Source: Bemisia tabaci (lineage: Eukaryota > Arthropoda > Insecta > Hemiptera > Aleyrodidae). Taken from it: a DNA stretch of 64,000 bases. A program made the translations under genes and the position numbers. The DNA is taken from the NCBI RefSeq assembly GCF_918797505.1, contig NC_092800.1:7528631-7592630 (forward strand), read 5' to 3'. The notes under the pieces were generated by a model. The model was not told the origin of the DNA. It saw only the letters and a program-made list of their open reading frames with translations, and searched no databases. Of this stretch, positions 55,201 through 64,000 are shown in pieces (position 1 is the stretch's first letter; each line of letters opens with the position of its first letter).

Positions 55201-58200
55201 CCTGGTGTAAATGAGCATGCAGCAACACATGTTTCCAAATCCACACTGTTTACAGGATGCAGTAGATGCATTGGAAAATGCTCAAAACTATTTCATAATG
55301 CATTATGTAACACATAATTCTGTGTGTTCATAATAAAAAGCTGTGAATTTCATCTTCGTGGGGACTAACGAAGCCAAAGCCAGCATACGTCAAGTTTAAA
55401 CATATCAAATGCAAATAGTTAGAATGAAATAATTAGTTGGGTAATTTGACACATTCTGGGATCAGCCTAATTACACCAGTAATCTAATTTCCTTCCATCT
55501 TTAATTTTTTGAACAGGAAACTAAGCATCAGTGAAATTGGTAATTTTATGATTATAGGTGTTCTTCGTAGCCGAAGGTAAATTCACTGGGAATTCAAAGG
55601 CATTGAGTATTTGTTTTCTGTCAAGAATGTGAAACATGAGGGAAAATTAGGCAATGTTAAATGCAGTATGGCTGATTCTGAATAAATGCATTCAATCATA
55701 TGTCATTGTGTAAAAACTCACTCCATTATCTTGCATTTTTTGGTTTCATTATATTTAATGATAATTTATCCTAAGCACGTATACTACAATTATTTAGTAT
55801 GGAGCATACTTAAGCAGTGAATGCCCAAGTGAAAGCACTGAAAAATACAAGCAGAAGTACACGATATCGGTGTTTTTTGGTATTTTGACTTTAAAATTAA
55901 ATATTTAGTATTCTATTGAGACAAGTAACTCCTAAATTTCTGCGTTTGTAAGTCTTTGAAACTAGTTTGAATAAGACCAACAACAAAAACTACCAAGTGA
56001 AACGAATTTTAAATACATTGTATTGGGTTGCCACAGTTAGAAAGAACTGGAAAATCTCAGGAAACTTTAATATTTAGTGAAAATCAGGAAATGTCAGGGA
56101 AAATTGTCTGACACAAATCGTTAAATTACCGTTTTTCACTCTCTCAAATTTTTTACTGTTTTTAACAATGAATATTGCATTTTTGGGCTTAGAGTTGTTG
56201 ATTTTCAACTATCTGGCATATTGTTAAATATCAGAAAACTTGATCAAACTTTTTCAGGGAATTCCGTGGCAACTGTGACAATAGGTCACTCTGATCCACC
56301 TGAATTTTGAACTGTTCATAGAACGTTGACGCCTGTGAACAGAAAAAAGATAGATCAAATGGAGTATAAACATGATTCATCAAGATGAAGATGATTGTCA
56401 GTCTGGATAGAATCACATCACAATTTAAAGGACACAAGCTCCACCAAACTATGTATCTTATTACTGCAAGGCTGAAAAATTTCATTTAATAAAATTCGTG
56501 CTAATTTTCCCTTTTCAGATGATGGATAAAATGGCGGAAGAGGACAAGCTAGAGCAAATGTCTAATGAAAAGCGCAGACAGAAACAAATAGCTCACCGTC
56601 GTATCATTCAGGAACTGATCGAGGCCAAGAAACAGAAACGGGAAGAGGAGCGAAAGCAAATGGCCTGGTTTGAGCAGCTCCAACTTGAAAAGGAACAAGA
56701 AAGGTAAAGTGATCTTTTACGTCCAGAGTTTGTTGTAGATAGGCAGTCATGAAAGCAGAAAGTGTTACAGACTCTCACTCTCTTATCGCTCAAAATGTAT
56801 GCTTTTGACTTACATTGGAGTAGCATCAAGCTTAATAGATTCTTGTCCAAACTTTTCACTGAAATCTTAAAATCTTAGAAATGTAATGGTCTCCCCTTCC
56901 TAGTTTAATTTTAAGGTTAGTTCAGCTTTATGTCTCAAAAAACCTCATACAATCCTAGCATCCATGCTTAATGCTCATTTGATTTCTATCGTACGGAAAA
57001 TATTCACAGCAGTCTTCTGATTTCATCCCAGAATTGAAGAGCTGGGTATAGAAAGGGCACTTCTTGATTGCAATGTTGCAAAATTTCATCCATCATATTG
57101 GCAAAAGATCGTCTTTGTCACTTACATGATTTTGCCTTGATTTTTGCTGCATTGGGAGGGTTCTGTTTACTTCGTAATTAGTCTTAATCCTGCATTAACA
57201 ACGGATTGATATTTCTGTCTCTTGTATTTTCTGGGTTAAAATGAAATCGTCACATATCGACAGTGTAAGTCCGCAATCGCATATCTCATTTGCGGTGTCT
57301 GAAAATCTCCGCCTCTATATTATTTTTTTCAAGTAGAACAAATTGACATCAATTTTGAAGTTTTTGCAGAATTTTCTTTGCTCAGAGAAGAAACAAGCAG
57401 GAAGCTCCAACGCATTGGCGTCGGAGAGCGGCTCTGGGGGCAGTAGTTGTAGTCAAGAATGAGGGCCTAGACACATTTTGTCATTGATGTACAATCCGAC
57501 AACTGTCGATTCATGTTTTGTAACTTAGCAGATTTACGTAGCCGGTGTATAAATGTGTATTGGGCTTTGATATGGCGAATACATGGCATTATCACTTGTT
57601 GTATACTTTTAATTTTGAAAGCTCTTTGGAGGTCCGCTTCCTAAAAAATCTCTGGTTGATAAGTCGTTTAGCGAGGCTGCAAAAAATTTGCATTTTTATA
57701 TCTGAAAGTGTAGGTATTGGTTTTTTGTATAATTGTTTTTTTGGATTGCTGGAAAAGTAACGCATACTTCTATAATTTAGGACTGAGTCAGGGAAATATA
57801 AGGTTCGTTAAATAGTAAATATTCCTAGTACCGTGTGACACTATTGTTAACGAAAAGTTTTTGCAACTTGTCAAAGAGGTTGTTGAATGATCTTCGAATA
57901 ACTTTTGATGAGCTAGAGGTAATGGTTCTATCTGCAGCTCGTGGACTTCTGTACGATATTGTCCAGAATCATCTAAATTTTCAAAAAGTGTCCGCTTGTT
58001 CGATACCCAATTTGCTCATTCATGCATACAAGGAGAAGCGCATGAAAGCTTTAGCAGACATTTTGGAGATGAATCAAGAATTAGATGAAGAATTTATGAC
58101 TTAAATCACGGCACCTTAATCACGGGATGACCTTAATTACGGCAACTATTTATTGTCCATGAGATGCAGATGGTTCCATTTCCCTAGCTCATCAAAAGGT

Positions 58201-61200
58201 ATTCGAAGATCAATTTCATCAGCCACCCGTACGAACCACGTTTCTAGTGACCCGTACTTGCTTCGCACGTATGAAACATACAATCAGAGAAAACAGAATT
58301 CATCTTACAATAATCAATAATCAGTAGGACATGAATCGTTGCGATGTATAATACGACATTATAATGCGGCATTACTATTGTAATTCATTTTAATGGATTA
58401 GGGGCATTATAAATCATTATTGCCACGTCGGAATGAAATGTTGTAGACTGAATTGAAAAGCATGTTGGCAAAATTTATTATAAAAATAGTATAACATGTA
58501 GGTACATAACATAAAGGTAATACAAATTAAATGATTAGAGCGTGTATATTTCATTACATTATAGGTATATTACAATCATTTTTGTCATTGTTGGAAATTT
58601 TGATAGTTTGAAATTTGATAGTTGATAGTTGATAGTTTGAGAGTTGAAAATTTGGTTATTTTATTTAGTTAAGGTGATTCGATAGACGCCATATTTTGTG
58701 TCAGAATGGCATGCGACATATCCCATCAATTGGTTCCATTTTTTCATTTACTCATCATTTTTCTCCAATTTTAAGTTTCGCAATTCTGTTTTCAGGAGAC
58801 TAAAGCACTCACTTATCAATTTGTATATTTATATTGAGTTAAGGGTAGAGACGTATTCCTCACCGGAATTGAGGAATGGAGGTGTTACAGTAAGTCCGGC
58901 ATTAGGTTCCATTTCGACATCAGCGACGATCAACGCTACGATACTGGAAGCCAGTCTTCCGATATTAAATCCCTAGCGGGGAAGAAAAAAAATGCCTAGA
59001 TTTCGCTAAAAATCCCTAAATCCCCAGATTTGCTCAAATATACTTAAAAAATCCCTAGATTTTGCAAAAAGCGCCATTTTTTAATGAAGAATCATGATGT
59101 CATTCGATGTAGCGATTTGCAATATTTAAATCTGATTGGCTCGTTTGAATTTTGGCGCTCTCTGAAAGCAGTGCTAATCCAGACCAATAAAATGAAAGAA
59201 TATTAGTTGATTTCTTATTATTAACAGGTTGAATGCAGTTGAATGTCAAGTACATCGAAGGACGCAATCGTTTTAATTTCCGGCTTATTTGCGGGGAAAA
59301 TAGTGTTGCCAAAAAGGCCTACAAAATATAGATGAAAAAATGTTTTCGATTGTCGAAGCTAGAATTGAGGTTAAAAAGTTGATTTTTGGTAACTTTACCT
59401 CATCAAAAAAAAATCCCTAGATTTCCTGAAAAATCCCTAAATCCCTGGAAATTCCGGAAAATCCCTAAATCTAGGAATAAACCCTTAGACATCGGATGGC
59501 TGTTGGAAGCATTAGAGTCAACATTTGAAACGCTGCTGCAGAATTTGCCGGGAGTATAATCGAGTGTTGAAAGTCAGTAGAATTGAACAATGTAATAATT
59601 GCTTTCCGAAATAAGCGTTATAATAAAAAAACAACGAATCTGAACTGTTAATACTGGAACACACCTTCTGTAAATGTACCTTGCGAGAGATAAGTAAAAA
59701 AATAGATGTACTGGAGGAGAAGTGCTTCTCCACAGAGTTTGAAGAAGGAAAAAAAATGCCCAAATTTACTTACTTCAGCATTTTCGGCAAAATCACTGCA
59801 ATTTCCGAACCTTTTTCTGGCCAGGGGCCAAAATTAAATGATTATGAAGGGCCACTTAGATGTTGTAGATAAAAATAGGACTGTTGAAAAAGTCGCCGTT
59901 TTCAATAAATATGTTCCCGGAATGGAAGAGTTAGGTTAAAAAATTTAGAGTTAAAAAATTCCCATGAGCCGAGTGCCGTAGGTTAAGGGCCCGTTCGCCA
60001 AAACTAATCGGAACTGTATGAATGAATTGCTCCTTTTAAAAATCAAAACAATATCGAATTGCGATATATTACACAGTTAAGATAGGGCTATGTCCTGTCG
60101 TAAGCGGCGACATACAGTCGATATCATTTCAATAATCGCCCCAATGGCCACGATAGTTGTTAGACGTTTACGGTTTCCCTGGTAACCTTTGTTTGCTATC
60201 AGCTGATATCGAGTAAATGACTAGGAAGCTCCAACCCAGTGGTTAAAGCTTCCTTAACCGCGAAAACTTTAAAATTCAAATTTTCAAATTTTGAACGTAA
60301 AGTACATTTTTTCCATCACGAGATAAAAGCACAAACAAGTTTTGAATTGTTGACTGTATCACCATGATTCCAAAAATACAATACACAACATAGCATTGAC
60401 TAACAATAAAACAGTATGCAATAAAATAAAGTCATGACAAGGAACATAGCCGAAAATGGCGCCGATTCCCATCAACCAACGCGCGGTCTCTACAATGTAA
60501 CATGCTGCATTGATACTCCCCAGCTGGGACCGTCCGGAATAGCAGCTCTAGTGCAAGCACCAGAGCCGCTAAAAGCACAGCAGTTTCAAAGAACTGTCAT
60601 CGAGTAGTTTTCCGTTTACAAAATAAACTGTGACAGGAAGTCTGTGACATCGCAAACTGAGTCATGTGATTGCCAACTTACACCGTCGATATTTCAAAGC
60701 CTTCTGGTTTTTTATTTTATTTTTTTGTCTTCACCTTTCGGAGATTTTACAGCAGCCGTTCCCTAGATTAAGTTGTTATTTTATTGTGTGTTTTTGGCTG
60801 ATCAAGTTTTTTCCTCATTGTAAGGAAAGCAATTGCCTGTATTTTCTTAAAACTTACACTGAATATTCTCTATTATTTTATAATTTTCTACACCAAAAAT
60901 TCCAGAAAAGTTACCTCAAAGAAAATTTATTTTTTCAAAAAGAAACAAGCCAACCTCATATCTTTAATAAACCAAATATTCTGCTGACAGAGGTGGAAAA
61001 TCAAGGAAGTAATTAAGAAATTACGTACGTTGACTAGTGTTCAAAAAAAAAAAGTTAAGTAAACCATGGAGTCTGCAACGCCGCCAATGGAGATACAAGG
61101 TTTCGAACTTTGGCCATTGATATGGTGCTCTATGAAGTCGGAACACTAGTTTTAAGCCAATCCAGCTCCTGAGTTAAACCAAACCTGTAGGTGAAATAAG

Positions 61201-61399
61201 AGTTAATTTTGTTATTTTTGAAATTCGTGTTTTCAGGTGCAGACTAATAGAAGAAGAAAGGCGCAGATTGCTGCAAGAACATGCGGCAAATTTAATAGGG
61301 TACTTACCGCGAGGCTTGCTCAGAGAAGATGATTTTTCATACCTTGGGGAAGAATTCAGAAGAGATTTCCTCAGATCGACAAACAAAGAAAATTACTGA
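49169..61399 (+). CDS. MNS1: MNS1: TPH-domain coiled-coil protein of cilia/flagella, 8 coding exons
   Basis: Coding exons: 49169-49248, 49904-50027, 50928-51157, 52137-52253, 52991-53117, 54927-55130, 56519-56703, 61237-61399. They total 1,230 nt, in frame throughout: 409 residues plus stop. The protein is almost wholly charged coiled coil (TPH domain). Two regions identify MNS1 among TPH proteins: ELEQKLRTAYMYKELEAQI near residues 38-56, and the C-terminal HAANLIGYLPRGLL followed by YLGEEFRRDF. In other animals MNS1 is a microtubule inner protein of motile axonemes, needed for sperm flagella and outer dynein arm docking. A sperm role is expected here. The ATG is fixed by an in-frame TGA six codons upstream in the same exon. 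The human protein is about 495 aa, so the N-terminus is shorter. Introns hold MITE-like DNA and, in intron 7, a 3.4 kb transposon. Confidence 0.9.
49904..50027 (+). CDS. MNS1: MNS1 coding exon 2
   Basis: Residues 27-68, carrying the conserved ELEQKLRTAYM block. Acceptor CTTGTTATAG, donor AAG|GTGATA. Confidence 0.9.
50928..51157 (+). CDS. MNS1: MNS1 coding exon 3
   Basis: Residues 69-144 plus two bases. Two in-frame acceptors are possible: after CTCTGTAG (used here) or six bases later after TTGCAG, which would drop Leu-Gln. Donor CG|GTAACT. Confidence 0.9.
52137..52253 (+). CDS. MNS1: MNS1 coding exon 4
   Basis: Residues 145-183 plus two bases. Strong acceptor TTTTTTTCAG. The donor AG|GTCAGC is non-consensus after GT, but it is required by the frame. 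Confidence 0.85.
52991..53117 (+). CDS. MNS1: MNS1 coding exon 5
   Basis: Residues 184-226 (RIRKYLAEEQNLEEKRKRAI at its start). Acceptor CTGATTTCAG, donor AAG|GTATGT. Confidence 0.9.
54927..55130 (+). CDS. MNS1: MNS1 coding exon 6
   Basis: Residues 227-294, phase 0 at both ends, highly charged helix. Acceptor AAATTTCAG, donor CAG|GTGAGA. Confidence 0.9.
56519..56703 (+). CDS. MNS1: MNS1 coding exon 7
   Basis: Residues 295-355 plus two bases (MMDKMAEEDKLEQMSNEKRR at its start). Acceptor CCTTTTCAG, donor AG|GTAAAG. Confidence 0.9.
57257..60689. mobile_element. Family C element with arms 3.4 kb apart, TA-flanked
   Basis: The left end (TCGACAGTGTAAGTCCGCAA) and right end (CAACTTACACCGTCGA) are the two arms of MITE family C, each about 100 bp, with TA outside both. 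The interior holds a degenerate mariner-type transposase piece at 57,835-58,104. It also holds an ATCCCTAGATTT-rich zone (58,970-59,490) and further unassigned sequence. It may be an expanded or nested relative of the MITEs' parent. The whole element lies in MNS1 intron 7. Confidence 0.6.
57835..58104 (+). pseudogene. Mariner/Tc1-type transposase fragment
   Basis: The translation LRITFDELEVMVLSAARGLL, YDIVQNHLNFQKVSACSIPN, LLIHAYKEKRMKALADILEM then NQELDEEFMT matches the order of features in mariner transposases. Those are a second helix-turn-helix (R-I-T-...-S-..-..-I-L...), then the L-KV-A-.-.-P-LL-...-K-.-R motif, then the NDPDFL-like segment. The canonical WVPRLL is changed to CSIPNLL. 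The catalytic D,D-D/E region is not seen downstream, so it is a dead fragment. Confidence 0.6.
61237..61399 (+). CDS. MNS1: MNS1 coding exon 8 (terminal)
   Basis: Residues 356-409 and the stop TGA. It holds the diagnostic LIGYLPRGLLREDD and LGEEFRRDFLRS block. Acceptor TGTTTTCAG. Confidence 0.92.
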
Positions 61400-61563
61400 A
61401 GCAGTTGCTTCCATTTCTCCTGCTGCAAATTTTTTTGAAGCTCGAGATGATCGAAAACTGTAAGTACATCAGCTTTTCTACAAGGACGTAAAATTATTTG
61501 TGCCCTATTCCTTCTGATGCACTGCTCAAGTTTAGCTCGCTCATACATAAAATATAGAAAGAA

Positions 61564-61569
61564 AATAAA
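61564..61569 (+). promoter_or_regulatory. MNS1: Candidate MNS1 poly(A) signal
   Basis: AATAAA 165 bp after the stop codon. Other A-rich variants lie nearby, so the exact site is uncertain. Confidence 0.4.
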
Positions 61570-63379
61570 AAGTAAAAATAGATAGAAAATGTATCTTTGT
61601 GGTTTGCTATAACACATCTGGAAGCCACTCATCGGCACAAAGAGAGGGAAAAGCTTAAAAATTCGAGTCACAGAAGGCAAGAAGAGAAGTTGAGTTCAAA
61701 CTGGCATAAAACCCTAGCAGTTCTGAAAAGCACACAATGTAACTTTTAGGTTGTTCACACTTCTTGTATGAATATTGCCTAGAATATGGTCTATTATGCC
61801 ATTACGGAAATACCACAAACATTGATGCCAAACCAATTAAGTGCTTGCGGCCATCCCTTTAGAACTGCGGATAGCTTAAAGCTATCGCTGTAATATCTAT
61901 GATAAGTTGATTGAGGCGCCTAGAACTAAAAGCGACAATCTCCATTGCCCTGTCTAAAAATTGTGAAATCATTATAATTTTAATATTGAAAGAACAAGAA
62001 AGCCTCCATATTCATGTTTTCTTGTGAATTTTCTGTTATTACGCGAGGAATTTTGGATAAATGTTAAAAACAGCTGGAAGTTTTGGTTGCCTCTCGTAGA
62101 AAATTAATATGATTGCTCAATTTCTAGACAGGGCAATGGATATTGCTGGTTTTGGTTCTAGATGCCTCAATTGAATTTGACTTATAGTGGAGTCTTGAGT
62201 AGTTTTTGAGTTTGTTCCTAGTTTCCCTGACCTCAGATGTAGACTGAGCCCTGGTCTCCCAATTTGGTACACGTCTTTATACAAGATCTGTTATGAGTGT
62301 CAACTACTTTTTGCTTCTTTTTTGCCAAACTGGCAATTTAGATACACATCTTTCGTTCACATGTGTCTGAATATGAATGGAAAATTTTCAAAGCGAATGT
62401 TTAAAAATAAAAAGACATTCAAAGTGACTCTATCAGTCTTCATCGCGTCAAGGTTCTAAGTGTCCTCATTAACTTGATTACTCAGTCATTGATTAATTGG
62501 GCTGATCTGTTACTTTTGACAGGTGATGAATACCTCTTTTCTCAATACAGCATTAGTCAGACTATATACCCTATCATTTTTTACCTACTTTTACTGCTAC
62601 CAGGAACTGTTTATTTTTCCACCCACTCAATCAAACTTCTCCAAGAAAGTTCAATGTTTTTTTTAAGTCTCCAAGCATTTATCTTTTTCTTAAAAGCTTG
62701 GTAGCCTTAATGATGTAGGTATTGAAATCTCTTCGAATGAAAAGAACTCTAACAATCTTAGTTTGCAGAAAATCCAGGAACAGCCTATTGTAATTTAACA
62801 TTCAAAATTAATTTTTAGTTGACCTCTAAATAAAATTAAGAATTTGAATCCTTGAAAAAGCTCTTTGTCCCCCCATTTTTTTCCTTTTCTTTTTATGTTA
62901 GACACTGTAAGTATCATAAAAATCAATTTCTAGTGAACTATACTCTGTAAAAGTAATCCCAATAATGAATTTGAGGTGTAAAATGAAAGAGTTTTTCTGC
63001 ACAAGTCATGTAATTAGAAAATTAAAAATCAACTTACTTGCGACGAAACTCTAAGAAATTCTAGAATTTTGTCGCAAGTGAGTAAATTTGTTAAATTTTT
63101 AATTTTAATGGATTTGAGGGTTTGGAAAGGCTAGGGAAAGAGGTACTGTCAGTTGGCTTTTTTCAGGGGGGGGGGGGGGATCAAAGACAAGCGAAGATAA
63201 GCAACATCACAAGCTGACATCCTCTTCTTTTCGACTTCGGAATTGATAAAGTAGACAGAATTTGTTTTTTGGTGAGTCCAGAGCAGTTGGTTCAGGGCAC
63301 AGTCTCGAATTCTCGAAAATTACCCAACTTGAAACCCGAAGCAGTGACAAATCGAAAGTCTAGAACCCGACAAGTTTTT
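61570..63379. other. Intergenic sequence
   Basis: No gene is recognised. Landmarks are a short inverted pair around 63,030-63,095 (AAATCAACTTACTTGCGAC against GTCGCAAGTGAGTAAATTT) and a G run of about 13 at 63,166-63,179. Confidence 0.4.
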
Positions 63380-63813
63380 CCCCCATCATGAGCGAGAGAG
63401 GAGCTATCACGGCTCGCAGCGGCGGCGCCCACATTCCCATTCCCTATCTCTTATCATCACCGCGTGAGTCAGTCGCCGGAATGATCATCCGGTCGGAGCG
63501 GACGGGGGCGGGGGAGTTCCGGCGATGAATCGATATATCGCGACCGTCGCCGGGGCGCGCATCCGTCTCGCGCAGGATCGACCAATCGCGAGCGGTCGAT
63601 GACGCAAGCGGCGCTGTTCGCAAGGTCACCGTCCGCGAAGCGCGTGTCACTTGCAATCAATCGTATGTACACGCCGTTGGCCGGCGAATCCAGTGTCGAT
63701 TTGCGCTTCGTTCGTTGGGCTTTCTCGCTGGACGAGCGCCTTGGAAATTTGATTTTTGTACGAGTTTTGGACCCTATTCGTCGCGGACTTCAACCGTCAC
63801 GGCCCCTCCGGAG
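63380..63813 (+). promoter_or_regulatory. GC-rich promoter and probable first exon of a downstream gene
   Basis: An abrupt GC/CpG-rich block contrasts with the AT-rich surroundings. It ends at a strong donor GGAG|GTACGT (63,814). An arthropod initiator-like TCAGT occurs at about 63,467. Open frames on both strands look like GC artefacts. The likeliest reading is a promoter plus 5'UTR exon of a + strand gene whose body lies beyond 64,000. Direction is inferred from the donor only. Confidence 0.4.
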
Positions 63814-64000
63814 GTACGTTTTCTGCCCTCGAGGGTGGGTGGTTCTCGGTCTGTCATCCAGAACGTCATCGTGTTGTATCGTTGACTGTGTTGACTGTGT
63901 TGCCATTTTTATCGGTTATAGTCGGATTCGACTGGAATCAGCCGAATTGCACCAGAAGTTGCCTAGAATTGCCATAGTTCCCTCTTGAGAGCTTTGATAT

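Overview
The window looks like a nuclear segment from an insect. Genes are split by introns with GT-AG borders and AATAAA-type poly(A) hexamers, base composition is AT-rich, and there are dozens of short non-coding transposons. The repeat families resemble what I remember of whitefly (Bemisia, Hemiptera), but that is memory and not a search result. No bacterial operons, CRISPR arrays, rRNA or tRNA genes were recognised.

The one confidently identified gene lies on the + strand at 49,169-61,399. Eight coding exons join into an uninterrupted 409-residue coiled-coil protein that I recognise as MNS1, a TPH-domain protein of the ciliary/flagellar axoneme. Its 4.5 kb seventh intron holds a 3.4 kb TA-flanked transposon with a decayed mariner-type transposase piece. 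A GC-rich block near 63.4-63.8 kb is probably the promoter and first exon of a further + strand gene that continues past the window.

The left 39 kb carries six small genes for secreted peptides, all on the - strand: near 5.1, 10.6, 12.0, 20.0, 31.2 and 38.7 kb. A broken copy lies near 17.0 kb. Three of the genes and the broken copy share a signal peptide, a Cys-Ala-Pro cleavage region and a Gly/Tyr/Pro-rich tail. Five of the six have a splice donor after the first base of a Gly-type codon (phase 1). I could assign the second coding exon for two of them (3,121-3,158 and 30,092-30,213). Their function is unknown.

Most of the rest is repeats: two head-to-tail non-autonomous Helitrons (23,344-27,046), a five-copy 333-bp satellite (14.8-16.5 kb), a 2 kb block present twice (12.8 and 27.7 kb), a LINE 3' end (18.7-19.4 kb), two large foldback elements and at least ten MITE families. 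The strongest unexplained signal is a module of 64-67 bp. It has conserved ends and a variable middle of fixed length, and it recurs in at least 17 places in several otherwise unrelated repeat contexts.
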